Origin: Halogranum amylolyticum | Lineage (GTDB): Archaea > Halobacteriota > Halobacteria > Halobacteriales > Haloferacaceae | Length of the DNA stretch: 64,000 bases | Reading direction: 5' to 3' | Assembly (NCBI RefSeq): GCF_900110465.1 | Contig: NZ_FODV01000009.1 | Span: 62,001-126,000 of the forward strand | Shown: positions 53,244-62,622 of the stretch, one piece after another | Numbering within the stretch: the stretch's first letter is position 1 | Layout: each line of letters begins with the position of its first letter | Notes under the pieces: generated by a model | Told to the model about the DNA's origin: nothing | The model's input: only the letters and a program-made list of their open reading frames with translations | Databases searched by the model: none | Made by a program: the position numbers and the translations under genes

Positions 53244-54452
53244 ATGGGCTCACAGCGCCGAGACCGGGTCGTGCTCGCGGGCGCCGTCTGGGCGGTGCTC
53301 GTCTCGCAGGTCTTTCTGTATCCCGGCGTCTCGGATCTCGTCACCGCGCTCGGGGCCACGGGCGACCTCGACGCCGGGATGTACTTTCTCGTCGCCGAGT
53401 TCGTCGCCTTCGTCCTCTTTGCACCCGTCTGGGGTGCGCTCAGCGACACGCTCGGTCGACGCGTCCCGCTCGTCGTCGTCGGCGCCCTCGGCGGTGCGGC
53501 GTCGTATCTGGCGCTCGCGTTCGTCCCCCAACTGGGACTCCCGTTCGCCGGCGTGCTGGCGATCCGCGCCGTCGGCGGCGCGTTCACCATCGGCGCGTTC
53601 TCGCTCTCCATCTCGATGCTATCGGACCTCTCCGGCGGCCACGGCCGTAACATGGGGGCGGCGGGCATCGCCATCGGTCTCGGGGCCGCCCTCGGCTCCG
53701 TCGTCGGCGGTCGACTCACTGTCGTCGACCCGCTGGCGCCGCTCGTCGCCGCCACGGGCGTCCTCGTCGTCGTCGCCGGCCTGCTTTCGACCGTCACCGA
53801 CCGTGCGGAGCGGTCGACCGACCGCGACGTCGGCGGCGCACTCGGCCGCCTGACCGACCGACCGGCGCTGCTCGTCCCCTTCGCGTTCGGCTTCATCGAC
53901 CGCATGACGGCCGGCTTCTTCGCGCTCGTCGGCGTCTACTACTTCCGCGAGACGTTCGGCCTCGACGCCGCTGGCGCGGGGGCGGTGCTCGCGACCTTCT
54001 TTGTCCCCTTCGCTCTCTTTCAGTACCCCGCGGGCGTCCTCTCGGACCGTGTCGGTCGGTTCGTCCCCGTCGTCGTCGGGTCGCTCTGCTACGGCCTCAC
54101 CATCGTCGGCGTCGTCGCCGCACCGACGCTGCCGCTGGCGGCCGCCGCGATGGCACTCGTCGGCGTTGCCGGTGCGCTCGTCGCTCCGGCGACGATGGCG
54201 CTCGTGACGGACGTCGCCGACTCGGACGAGCGAGGCGCGGCGCTCGGCGGGTTCAACGTCTTCGGGAGTCTTGGCTTCTTGACCGGGTTCCTCCTCGGCG
54301 GGGCCGCCACCGAGGTCGCGGGCTACGTCCCGGCGTTCCTCGTCGTCGGCGGGGCCGAGATCGCCATCGCCATCGTGGCGTCGCGGGCGGTCAAGCGACT
54401 GTCTGACGAGACGATCCTGTCACAGGGGTCGGTGCCGACGGGCGACGACTGA
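53244..54452 (+). CDS. MFS transporter
   Basis: 402 residues, 12 membrane helices. Typical MFS loops are visible: GALSDTLGRRVPLVVVGALG between helices 2 and 3 and GVLSDRVGRFVPVVVGSLCY between 8 and 9. Substrate cannot be read. Same direction as and 54 bases behind the P19-like gene, so it may export or import a metal chelate, by inference only. Confidence 0.9.
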   Translation: MGSQRRDRVVLAGAVWAVLVSQVFLYPGVSDLVTALGATGDLDAGMYFLVAEFVAFVLFAPVWGALSDTLGRRVPLVVVGALGGAASYLALAFVPQLGLPFAGVLAIRAVGGAFTIGAFSLSISMLSDLSGGHGRNMGAAGIAIGLGAALGSVVGGRLTVVDPLAPLVAATGVLVVVAGLLSTVTDRAERSTDRDVGGALGRLTDRPALLVPFAFGFIDRMTAGFFALVGVYYFRETFGLDAAGAGAVLATFFVPFALFQYPAGVLSDRVGRFVPVVVGSLCYGLTIVGVVAAPTLPLAAAAMALVGVAGALVAPATMALVTDVADSDERGAALGGFNVFGSLGFLTGFLLGGAATEVAGYVPAFLVVGGAEIAIAIVASRAVKRLSDETILSQGSVPTGDD

Positions 54453-54753
54453 GCGACCGATTCGTGGAACCGACTGCCGAGTGACGGTTGTTAGCGTTCG
54501 TTCCGAACAGAGCGCGCGTATCTTTCAGTCCACGTCCACTACTGTTGCGGTCGTGGCGCGAACTGAGCGGATGATTCTTCGGAGTATCTGTCGGGAGTGT
54601 TGAAAGAATAGAACGAGGTCATCACTCGTCACAATCCTATCTCCGTGAGCAAGAGATCACCGTGTCACTTTTCCTGTGCCCATGCACACCTGCGACAGAA
54701 TTGAACGATTCCCACATGATTAACTACCTATAGACGTTACTTTCGGGTGAATA
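54453..54753. other. AT-richer intergenic region
   Basis: About 300 bases with no coding frame of haloarchaeal character. It is richer in A and T than its neighbours, in particular 54560-54750. The only element recognised is the tusA TATA-like box near the right end. No tRNA or terminator hairpin is clear. Confidence 0.6.
54728..54733 (+). promoter_or_regulatory. TATA-like box of sulfur cassette
   Basis: CTATAG lies 21-26 bases before the ATG at 54754, in an AT-rich context. It would drive a leaderless tusA-sqr-DUF1641 transcript. Confidence 0.5.
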
Positions 54754-54996
54754 ATGTCAGGTACAGAGATAAAATTCGACGAGACGGTGGATACGGCTGG
54801 CGCAGCGTGCCCTGGTCCACTGATGGAGCTCGTCGGCGTGATCGAACGCGCCGAGTCGGGAGCGGTCGTGCGGCCGTTGAGTGACAACGAACAGTCGGCC
54901 AGTGACGTTCCCAAGCGGGCCGAACAGGCAGGGAACACGGTGTTGGGGTCCATCGAACAGGACGACAGCTACGAGTGCTCCGTGGAGAAGCCATGA
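54754..54996 (+). CDS. tusA: TusA-family sulfur carrier
   Basis: 80 residues. The signature cysteine is in AACPGPLMELVGVIERAESG (CPxP motif of TusA/SirA/YedF). The protein accepts persulfide sulfur and hands it on. Its stop overlaps the ATG of the SQR-like gene by four bases (ATGA). It begins a three-gene sulfur unit. Confidence 0.9.
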   Translation: MSGTEIKFDETVDTAGAACPGPLMELVGVIERAESGAVVRPLSDNEQSASDVPKRAEQAGNTVLGSIEQDDSYECSVEKP

Positions 54997-56138
54997 GTCA
55001 ACACGTCGTCATCGTCGGTGGGGGAACTGGAGGAAGCGTCCTCGCGAACGACCTCGCAGAGCGCCTCGGGACCGAGCTAGCCGAGGGGGACGTCGACGTG
55101 ACGCTGGTCAACGACGGTCCCGACCACGTCTACAAGCCCGTCTGGCTGTACGTCCCGTTCGGCAAGCGAGAACCCGAAGATGGCCGTCGCCTCCTCTCGG
55201 AGCTCGTCGACGACCGCATCGATCTCCGAAACGACCGGGTCAGCGAGATCGACACCGACGCCAAGCAGCTCCGTTACCAAGACGGAGACGGTCCAGTCGA
55301 CTACGACTATCTCGTCCTCGCGACGGGGTCGACACTCGCACCGGAAGAGATTCCAGGGCTCGCCGAGGGCGGCCACGACTACTACAGTGAGGATGGCGCG
55401 GTGGCACTTCGCGAGGAACTGCTGTCGTTCACCGAGGGCCACCTCGTGCTCAGCGTCATCGGGACGCCCCATATGTGTCCGGCCGCACCGCTGGAGTTCG
55501 TCTTTATGGCCGACGACTGGTTCCGCAAGCGTGGGCTCCGAGAGGACATCGAGATCACCTACACGTACCCGATTAATCGCGTCCACGGCAATCCGAACAT
55601 CGCCGAGTGGGCCAAGCCGCTGATGGACGAGCGCGACATCAACGTCGAGACGTTCTTCAACGCAGACGAGGTCGACCCGGGTTCCAAGGTCGTCACGTCG
55701 ATGGAGGGGTCGGAGCTCGACTACGACCTCCTCGTCGGCATCCCACCACACCGCGGCGTCGACCTCGTAGAGGAGGCTGGCCTTGGCGACAACGGGTGGG
55801 TCAGTGTGGACAAACACACCCTCGAAGCGGAGAACGCGGACGACGTGTACGCGCTCGGTGATACGGCCGAGACCGGTGTCCCGAAGGCGGGAAGTGTCGC
55901 ACACTACCAGGCAGGTGTCGTGGCACAACGGCTGTCGAGCGATGTCCGTGGCTACCCAGCGACGGCGTCGTACGACGGGAAGACGCTCTGTTTCCTCGAG
56001 ACGGGCATGGATGAAGCGTCGTTCGTTGCGTTCGACTACGAGAACCCGCCGAATCCGGCACCGCCGTCGCAGAAACTGCACTGGTCGAAGCTAGCGTACA
56101 ACGAGGCCTACTGGCTCACCGCACGGGGACTGCTCTGA
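54993..56138 (+). CDS. sqr: Sulfide:quinone oxidoreductase-type flavoprotein
   Basis: 381 residues. FAD-binding motif VVIVGGGTGGSVLANDLA, second FAD segment YALGDTAETGVPKAGSVAHY, redox cysteines in PHMCPAAPLEFVF and KTLCFLETG, and a C-terminal amphipathic WSKLAYNEAYWLTARGLL for membrane docking. It is most like type III SQR. It would oxidise sulfide or a persulfide and reduce membrane quinone, or reduce persulfide on TusA. Precise substrate is inference from family and neighbours. Confidence 0.85.
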   Translation: MSQHVVIVGGGTGGSVLANDLAERLGTELAEGDVDVTLVNDGPDHVYKPVWLYVPFGKREPEDGRRLLSELVDDRIDLRNDRVSEIDTDAKQLRYQDGDGPVDYDYLVLATGSTLAPEEIPGLAEGGHDYYSEDGAVALREELLSFTEGHLVLSVIGTPHMCPAAPLEFVFMADDWFRKRGLREDIEITYTYPINRVHGNPNIAEWAKPLMDERDINVETFFNADEVDPGSKVVTSMEGSELDYDLLVGIPPHRGVDLVEEAGLGDNGWVSVDKHTLEAENADDVYALGDTAETGVPKAGSVAHYQAGVVAQRLSSDVRGYPATASYDGKTLCFLETGMDEASFVAFDYENPPNPAPPSQKLHWSKLAYNEAYWLTARGLL

Positions 56139-56140
56139 AC

Positions 56141-56764
56141 ATGTCGGAAGAACAGTCAGAACAGCGTGAAGCGCTCGAAGAGGCGATCGCAGAGAACCCG
56201 GAGGCAGTCGCTGCGTTCGTCGAACGTCTCGACGCCGTTAACGAACTGTTGGACGTGGTGTCCCTCGGCGAGAGTGCACTCAGCGACGAGATGGTCCGAG
56301 AGCTCTCGGGGACAGCTACGACGCTCGCGGAGTCCGCAGATGGCCTCGCGACCGACGAGACCGTCGGTCTCGCCGCAGCGGTCGGCGACAACGGGGCGGA
56401 GCTCCAAGAGGCACTCGAGACGATCGTCACGTTGCAGCAGTCGGGCGCGCTCGACGACCTCGTGGAGTTAGCCCAGGTGGCTTCGCTAGGCAGTGCCGCA
56501 CTCAGCGACGAGATGGTCCGGGAGCTCGCGAACACAGGCTCTGCGCTCGGCGAAGTCGCGGATACCGCAGCCGACAAGGGGACTCGGGATGGCCTGCATC
56601 GGCTCCTCAAAGGGGTCGGCACGGCCGAAGCCGAGGATCCCGAGCGCATCGGTGCACTCGGACTCGCTCGAGGGGTCCGCGACCCGGACGTCCAGTACGG
56701 GTTGGGCTATCTCCTCGCACTCGCAGGTGCGATCGGACGGTCGCGGAACCCGGACGAAGCCTGA
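56141..56764 (+). CDS. DUF1641 protein
   Basis: 207 residues, helical. It matches DUF1641, which is commonly encoded beside SQR-like flavoproteins. An internal duplication is visible: VVSLGESALSDEMVRELSGT and VASLGSAALSDEMVRELANT, about 79 residues apart. It starts two bases after the SQR stop. Probably a structural or regulatory partner of the flavoprotein; the biochemical role is unknown. Confidence 0.85.
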   Translation: MSEEQSEQREALEEAIAENPEAVAAFVERLDAVNELLDVVSLGESALSDEMVRELSGTATTLAESADGLATDETVGLAAAVGDNGAELQEALETIVTLQQSGALDDLVELAQVASLGSAALSDEMVRELANTGSALGEVADTAADKGTRDGLHRLLKGVGTAEAEDPERIGALGLARGVRDPDVQYGLGYLLALAGAIGRSRNPDEA

Positions 56765-57242
56765 GACCGTCCCGATCCGATAGTCGGAGTGAGAGGATCG
56801 GCAGTGTCGACTCTGGAGACTCACAGAACGCAGAAAGCTGGTCGGTTGCTGAACTCACTCTCTATCTGTTACACGCCTCTGCTGACAGCCACTGCGGTGG
56901 TCTCTGGGGGCGTCCCGTACTGGAGCGCACATATGCGGCACGACCGACACACAAAGTGGCTCGTTTGTCGGCCGATGAGTGGAAGGTTAGATGGCGACGG
57001 AGACAGCGTGAGTGAGCCGGGCAGACTCCCCACCCTGCGAAGCCAGAGGCACACACCGACACGGAACGGAAATCCCGTGTGGTGTCATACCATGATTCTG
57101 ACTCGGTAGTCTTCACTACTGTGCTTGCACTTTCCGGGTTCTATACTCACCAGTTCGAGACGACGTCTCTGCGTCCAGCACGCCACCTCAATCGACGACC
57201 AGTCGTCTCACCAGACGAAGCGACTGACAAGGGGTGTCCCGA
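56765..57242. other. Intergenic region with hairpin
   Basis: About 480 bases with no frame of convincing haloarchaeal coding quality. A strong inverted repeat lies at 57053-57085: ACACCGACACGG pairs with CCGTGTGGTGT with one bulged base. It could be a terminator for an unknown message or the end of a lost element. A CRSCRICA motif readable on the minus strand near 56930 is probably fortuitous. Confidence 0.5.
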
Positions 57243-58217
57243 TTAGTCGTGGCCCGAGACGCGAACCGGCTGGTAGGGCTCCTCTAAGTACTCCATCTCG
57301 CTCGACGAGAGCGAGACGTCGAGCGCCTCGACGGCGTCTTCGAGATGCTCGACGCTCGTCGTGCCGACGATGGGGGCGTCGACCCACTCCTTGTGGAACA
57401 GCCACGCGAGGCCGATCTGTGCCATCTTCACGCCCTTCTCGTCGGCGAGTTCCTGCACGCGCTCGTTGATCTCGCGGCCGCCACCCTCCAGATACGGATG
57501 CTGGCGGGCCAGGTCGTCGGACTCCCCTCGGGTCGTCGCCTCGGACTCCTCGTGCGGCCGAGCGAGGTAGCCGCGGGCGAGCGGCGACCACGGGACGACG
57601 CCGACGTTCTCCTTCGCACAGAGTGGCAGCATCTCGCGTTCCTCCTCGCGGTAGAGCAGGTTGTAGTGGTTCTGCATCGTGACGAACCGCTCTACCCCCA
57701 GCGAGTCGGCAGTGTGGAGCGACTCGGCGAACTGATGGGTCCACATCGACGACGCGCCGATGTACCGCACCTTCCCGCGCCGGACGGCGTCGTCGAGCGC
57801 CCGCAACGTCCCCTCGATGGGCGTGTCGTAGTCCCAGCGGTGGATCTGATAGAGGTCGACGGTGTCCATCCCCAACCTGTCCAGAGAGTTCTCCAACTCC
57901 TGTTCGATCGCCTTCCGCGAGAGGCCGCCCGAGTTGGGGTTCTCCTCGTCCATCTGGAAGTAGCCCTTCGTGGCGACGACCGACTCCTCGCGGCGACCCT
58001 CCAGCGCCTCGCCGAGGACGCGCTCGGACTCCCCGTTCGAGTACATGTTGGCGGTGTCGAAGAAGTTGATCCCGAGGTCGATCGCGCGTTCGACGAGTTC
58101 CTTCCCCTCCTCCTCGTCGAGCACCCAGTCGCGCCAGTCGCTCGTTCCGAAGCTCATACAGCCGAGACAGATCCGGGAGACCTCCATCCCGGTGTCGCCG
58201 AGTGTCGTGTACTCCAT
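57243..58217 (-). CDS. Aldo/keto reductase
   Basis: 324 residues, TIM barrel. The catalytic set is visible: Asp and Tyr in INFFDTANMYSNGESERVLG, Lys in VVATKGYFQM, and His in YQIHRWDYDTPIEGTLRALD. NADP-binding tail GLAWLFHKEWVDAPIVGTTS. A soluble reductase of aldehydes or ketones, substrate unknown. Length is typical. Confidence 0.92.
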   Translation of the reverse strand: MEYTTLGDTGMEVSRICLGCMSFGTSDWRDWVLDEEEGKELVERAIDLGINFFDTANMYSNGESERVLGEALEGRREESVVATKGYFQMDEENPNSGGLSRKAIEQELENSLDRLGMDTVDLYQIHRWDYDTPIEGTLRALDDAVRRGKVRYIGASSMWTHQFAESLHTADSLGVERFVTMQNHYNLLYREEEREMLPLCAKENVGVVPWSPLARGYLARPHEESEATTRGESDDLARQHPYLEGGGREINERVQELADEKGVKMAQIGLAWLFHKEWVDAPIVGTTSVEHLEDAVEALDVSLSSSEMEYLEEPYQPVRVSGHD

Positions 58218-58384
58218 GTTCGAGACTCAGTGGCAACTCACAAAAACGTAGGTTCCGCGGAACTGTGGGCCGAGCGACGAGCGTCGTCCCGCTGACGACT
58301 GCTGTCGTACGTCACTGCGGATTTTATGTCTCAGAGACACGTATCTACACCCGACGAGAGCCCTCCGCTCTCGCGGTGATTTCA

Positions 58385-59533
58385 ATGATTCACAACGTTC
58401 GACAGACGTGGCACCGGCTCGGTGTCCTGCTCGTCGTCCTCCTCGTCGTGACGGGGTCGATCCCCGCGCTCGCGCTGGCACAGGCGACGGGAGACGACCA
58501 GACCGACCAGACGCGCGCCGGCGGTATCGTTAGAATCGGGCCGGGTCAGACGGTCTCCGGCGACCTCGACGCGACCGGCGGCACCGTCCTCGTGTTGGGG
58601 ACGGTCGACGGGGACCTCGAAGCGGTCGGCGGCACCGTCGTCGTCTCGGGTACCGTCACCGGCGACGTGCAGGCGATCGCCGGGTCGGTCACCATCGAAG
58701 GCGACGTCGACGGCAGCGTCGACGCGCTGGGTGGGAGCGTGCTCGTCCGCGACGGCGCACGCATCGGCGGGTCGCTCGAAGCGGCCGCCGGCGCCATCCA
58801 GCTCGACGGCGAAGTCGTCGGCAACGCTCGCCTCGGCGGCGACGAAGTGACGCTCGGGCCGACCGCGGTGGTCGGTGGCAACCTCGAGTACGACGCCGAG
58901 ACGTTCGACGTCGCCCCCGGCGCGTCCGTCGCCGGTACGACGACCCGAAACGACGATCTCTCGTTCAACGTCGGGTCGCCGTTCGCCGGCGGCGTCGACT
59001 TCGCGGTGCCGACGATCCCGCCCGTCGTCGTCGTCGCCTACGGCTTCCTCGCGAACCTCCTGCTCGGGGCAGTGCTGCTGCTGGCCGCCCCGCGGTTCGC
59101 CGAACAGGTCGTCGACGTCGGCACGAACCGGGCGCTCCAGAGCGGCGGCGTCGGGCTACTGACGCTCGTCGGCGTACCGGTGGTGCTCGTGATCCTCCTC
59201 CTCACCATCGTCGGCATCCCGCTGTCGCTGCTCGGGTTCGTCGTCTTCGCGTTCGCGCTCTGGGTCGGACAGGTGTTCGGCGCGTATCTCGTCGGGACGA
59301 AGGCGCTCGATCTCGCCGACCGGTCGTCGCGCTGGGGTGCGCTCCTGCTCGGACTGCTGGCGCTGGCCGCGCTGGAACTCCTCCCGTTCGGTCTCGGCGG
59401 TGTGGTGAGCTTCGTCGTCCTCCTGCTCGGACTCGGCGCGCTGGCGCTCGCGCTGTACGAACGGTCGCGCGGCGAACGCCGCCGGACGACCGGCGTCGCT
59501 GCCGACGACTCCGAGGGACGGCCGACCGCCTGA
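58385..59533 (+). CDS. Bactofilin-like beta-solenoid membrane protein
   Basis: 382 residues. A signal-like hydrophobic N-terminus, then a polymer-forming beta-solenoid with repeated GDLDATGGTVLVLGTVDGD, DLEAVGGTVVVSGTVTGD and VQAIAGSVTIEGDVDGSVDA units (residues about 45-180), then four to five membrane helices and a charged tail. Bactofilin-type repeats usually polymerise, here fused to a membrane domain, which suggests a surface or membrane scaffold. The ATG at 58385 follows a TATA-like ATTTTATG region; earlier in-frame starts are unlikely. Confidence 0.8.
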   Translation: MIHNVRQTWHRLGVLLVVLLVVTGSIPALALAQATGDDQTDQTRAGGIVRIGPGQTVSGDLDATGGTVLVLGTVDGDLEAVGGTVVVSGTVTGDVQAIAGSVTIEGDVDGSVDALGGSVLVRDGARIGGSLEAAAGAIQLDGEVVGNARLGGDEVTLGPTAVVGGNLEYDAETFDVAPGASVAGTTTRNDDLSFNVGSPFAGGVDFAVPTIPPVVVVAYGFLANLLLGAVLLLAAPRFAEQVVDVGTNRALQSGGVGLLTLVGVPVVLVILLLTIVGIPLSLLGFVVFAFALWVGQVFGAYLVGTKALDLADRSSRWGALLLGLLALAALELLPFGLGGVVSFVVLLLGLGALALALYERSRGERRRTTGVAADDSEGRPTA

Positions 59534-59618
59534 GCGTCCATACCCACCTCCTCACTGACCGACGGTGAGGAGCCCGTGTCACCCAAATGATTATCCCTGA
59601 GCTTTTCGACTCTCGGTT

Positions 59619-61238
59619 ATGGCAATCGACTACGACGACGCCGTCGAATCGTTCGAGTGGGACGTCCCCGCCGACTACAACCTCCCGTCGGTCGTCGAGT
59701 CCCACGCCGACTCGTTCGGCGACCGTGTCGCCGTCTACTTCCGCGACGCCGACGGAGCACGGGAGGAGCGAACCTACGAGGACCTCCGGCGTGACATGAA
59801 CCGCTTCGCGAACGCGCTCGCGGAGTTGGGCGTCGGGAAAGGCGACCGCGTGATGCATCTGTTCCCGCGGCATCCCGACGGGTTCGCCGTTCAACTGGGG
59901 GCGCTGAAACGCGGCGCGCTGCTCGTCCCCTGCTCGGAGATGCTGAAACCGAAGGACCTGCAGTTCCGCGCCGACGACTGCGAGGCGACGACGGTCGTCG
60001 CCCACGCCGACCTGACGGAGATGGTCGATCCCATCGCCGACGACTCGCCGCTCTCGACGTTCGTCTCGCTGGACGGCGCGCCGGGCGACTGGCAGGCGTT
60101 CGGGGACCTGCTCGACGGCCAGTCGGACGAACACGACGGCCCCGACGTCGGCGCGGAGGACCCGATGTCCATCAACTACACCTCGGGCACCACGGGCAAC
60201 CCGAAACCCGTCCGCCACAAGCATCGCTGGATGCGCTGCTTCGAACTGGTCAACGCCCCCTACTGGTGGGGCGTGACGGCCGACTCGAACCTCGAAGACG
60301 AACTGCTCTGGGCGACGACCGGCACGGGGTGGGCCAAGTGGTTCTGGAGTCCCGTCGGCGTCGGCCTGACGACTGGGGCGTCACAACTCGTCTACGAGGG
60401 CGAGTTCGACCCCGAGACCTTCCTGCAGGTGATGGACGAGGAGGGCGTCACCCGCCTCTGTGCGGTCCCGACGCAGTACCGGATGTTCACGCAGGTCGAC
60501 CTCTCGGAGTACGACATCGATCTGACGGCCGCGCTCTCGGCGGGCGAACCGCTCAACCGCGAACCCATCGAGCGCGTCGAAGAGGCGTTCGGCGTCACCC
60601 CGCGGGACGGCTACGGCCAGACCGAGACGGTCGCGCTCGTCACCAACTACCCCGGCATCGACGTGAAACCCGGCAGCATGGGCAAGCCGACGCCCGGTCT
60701 CGGGACGACCATCGTCGACGACGACGAGGAGGAACTCCCGCCCGGCGAGATCGGCGAGATCGCCGTCCCCGTCGGCTGTCCCGGCATCTTCGACGGCTAC
60801 TACGAGAAGCCCGACCTCGACGCCGAGACGTTCTCCGGGGAGTACTACCGCACTGGGGACCTCGCCTCCCGCGACGAGGACGGCTACTTCTTCTTCGAGG
60901 GCCGCGCCGACGACATCATCATCTCGGCGGGCTACCGCATCGGCCCGTTCGAGGTCGAAGACGCGCTCATCTCGCACCCCGCCGTCGCCGAGGCCGCCGC
61001 GGTCGCCAGCCCACACGAGGAACGCGGCGACGTCGTCAAGGCGTATGTCGTCCTCGCAGAGGGTAACGATCCGAGCGACGAACTGGTCGAGGAGATCCAG
61101 AGCTTCATGAAGGAGGAGACGGCCCCGTACAAGTATCCCCGACGCGTCGAGTTCGTCGACGAACTGCCGAAGACGTCGAGCGGGAAGATTCGCCGAGTCG
61201 AACTCCGCAAGCAGGAAGTCGAGCAGTTCGGGCAGTAG
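59619..61238 (+). CDS. Acyl-CoA synthetase (AMP-forming)
   Basis: 539 residues. AMP-binding motifs: INYTSGTTGNPKPVRHKH (P-loop), DGYGQTETVALVT (A5), YYRTGDLASRDEDGYFFFEG (A7-A8 hinge) and KTSSGKIRRVELRKQ with the catalytic Lys. It activates a fatty or aromatic acid to its CoA thioester; the medium-chain group is the closest match. Not in an obvious operon. Confidence 0.93.
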   Translation: MAIDYDDAVESFEWDVPADYNLPSVVESHADSFGDRVAVYFRDADGAREERTYEDLRRDMNRFANALAELGVGKGDRVMHLFPRHPDGFAVQLGALKRGALLVPCSEMLKPKDLQFRADDCEATTVVAHADLTEMVDPIADDSPLSTFVSLDGAPGDWQAFGDLLDGQSDEHDGPDVGAEDPMSINYTSGTTGNPKPVRHKHRWMRCFELVNAPYWWGVTADSNLEDELLWATTGTGWAKWFWSPVGVGLTTGASQLVYEGEFDPETFLQVMDEEGVTRLCAVPTQYRMFTQVDLSEYDIDLTAALSAGEPLNREPIERVEEAFGVTPRDGYGQTETVALVTNYPGIDVKPGSMGKPTPGLGTTIVDDDEEELPPGEIGEIAVPVGCPGIFDGYYEKPDLDAETFSGEYYRTGDLASRDEDGYFFFEGRADDIIISAGYRIGPFEVEDALISHPAVAEAAAVASPHEERGDVVKAYVVLAEGNDPSDELVEEIQSFMKEETAPYKYPRRVEFVDELPKTSSGKIRRVELRKQEVEQFGQ

Positions 61239-61252
61239 CCTCGACCCCCGAA

Positions 61253-61447
61253 CTAGTCGCGGAAGCTCGCCGTGTAGACGAGAAACGCGCCGGTGGCGAT
61301 GACGAACGTCAGGAAGGTCACGAGCGACAGCACGGTCGCGATGGGTTCCAGTGGGGCGACGAACTCCGGACCGGTCGTCGCGAGGACGAGCACGGCCACG
61401 AGCGCTGCGATGAGTGCGAGCAACCAGTTCGTCAGAATATTGTCCAT
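61253..61447 (-). CDS. Small two-helix membrane protein
   Basis: 64 residues, two membrane helices, MDNILTNWLLALIAALVAVL at the N-terminus. No motif. It converges with the acyl-CoA synthetase gene, 14 bases apart, and is probably real given its conserved-looking hydrophobic pattern, though small. Confidence 0.55.
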   Translation of the reverse strand: MDNILTNWLLALIAALVAVLVLATTGPEFVAPLEPIATVLSLVTFLTFVIATGAFLVYTASFRD

Positions 61448-61506
61448 AGCCCACCCTCACGGGCCTGACGGGAAAGCGTATCGCCGAGCGAGAAAGAACA
61501 GCTACT

Positions 61507-61740
61507 CTAGAGCTTCTTCAGCCGCACTTCGTCTGAGGTCACCGTCGAGATCTGTTCGTTCTGCATCGTCGACTTCACACCGTCTCCGACGCCGAGTGCC
61601 TCCCGGAGCGGGCCGGGGAGGTCCTTGTCGGCCTCGAACGTCGCCGCGCCGTCGGCGACGTCTGCGACCGTGCCGACGCGTTCGCCGTCGTGTGTGACCA
61701 CCGGTTTGCCGCGGTCGTCGTCGGTGAACTGGTGCGCCAT
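61507..61740 (-). CDS. PRC-barrel-like small protein
   Basis: 77 residues, MAHQFTDDDRGKPVVTHDGE. The GKPVVTHDGERVGTVADVAD block is a PRC-barrel/DUF2171-like beta fold, with a C-terminal acidic tail and an AALG-type helix. PRC barrels act in RNA or photosystem-related assemblies, here of unknown role. ATG at 61740 preferred; 14 residues of weak coding precede it. Confidence 0.75.
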   Translation of the reverse strand: MAHQFTDDDRGKPVVTHDGERVGTVADVADGAATFEADKDLPGPLREALGVGDGVKSTMQNEQISTVTSDEVRLKKL

Positions 61741-61785
61741 AGTGTACGGTGCGGACGCCGCATACGTGTGTCTACTGGCCACCGC

Positions 61786-62514
61786 CTACTCGTCCCCGTC
61801 TCCGTCTTCGTCCTCGTCTGCGACCTCGTCGCCCTCCCATCCCTCGGTGTAGATGTGGTCTTCGGACACGCCCTCGTCTTTCAGCAGGTCGGTCGTCTCG
61901 ACGACCATCTGCGGGACACCACAGACGTAGAAATCCCTGCCTTCGAGCGAGTCGAGTTCGTCGGTGAGTCGGTGCTGAACGTGTCCCGTCGCTCCGTCCC
62001 AGTCTTCTTCGGAGAGCGAGTAGGTGACGTCGACGTTGTCGTTGCTCGCCGCCGTCCGGTCGAACGTCTCGCGGTAGATGAGGTCCTCCCGGGTCTTCTC
62101 GCCGACGAACAGGTGCGCGTCGCCGTCGCCGCGGTCTGCGTAGTCGCGGAGCATCGCCGCCATCGGCGTGATACCGGTCCCCGTGGCGACGAAGACGACG
62201 TCCGAATCGAAATCGCGGACGTAGAGGTTGCCGTCGACGTCTCCGACCTCGACCGTGTCGCCGCGCTCCCGCTCGTGCATCCAGACGGATGCGGTGCCGT
62301 CGTCGTACCGACGGATGGCGAGCGTGAGTTCGTCGGTGCCGGGGAGGTTGGTCACGGTGTAGGGGCGAACGACCTCCTCGCCGTCCTGCTCGAACTGGAC
62401 GGTCGTGTGCTGGCCCGGCCGGAAGTCGAAGGAGTGGTCCGCGGCGACGAGGTGGAACTGCTTGACGTCGGGTGTGAGTCGAGTGACGTCGTCGACGGTC
62501 ATCTCGTACGTCAT
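61786..62514 (-). CDS. FAD/NAD(P) ferredoxin reductase-like oxidoreductase
   Basis: 242 residues of the FNR superfamily. FAD-binding RPYTVTNLPGTDELTLAIRR, pyrophosphate/NAD motif VFVATGTGITPMAAMLRDYA, and the CGVPQMV end. No covalently bound [2Fe-2S] domain is present, so an external ferredoxin such as that at 48116 could be its partner, by inference. The C-terminus is acidic. Confidence 0.85.
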   Translation of the reverse strand: MTYEMTVDDVTRLTPDVKQFHLVAADHSFDFRPGQHTTVQFEQDGEEVVRPYTVTNLPGTDELTLAIRRYDDGTASVWMHERERGDTVEVGDVDGNLYVRDFDSDVVFVATGTGITPMAAMLRDYADRGDGDAHLFVGEKTREDLIYRETFDRTAASNDNVDVTYSLSEEDWDGATGHVQHRLTDELDSLEGRDFYVCGVPQMVVETTDLLKDEGVSEDHIYTEGWEGDEVADEDEDGDGDE

Positions 62515-62622
62515 CTATCGGAGCCTCGCCCGCCCGACGCAAAGGCGTGCTGGCCGGTCTCTCGGAGTGAACACGTGCGGACGACGACCGTCGCGTCGCT
62601 CGTCAACTCACCGTCTGGGAGG

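Noticed and set aside
56862..57116. Minus-strand small frames with CRSCRICA zinc-finger-like motif
   Set aside because: Codon quality is poor, start lies inside unlikely sequence and no second half of a zinc site is visible.
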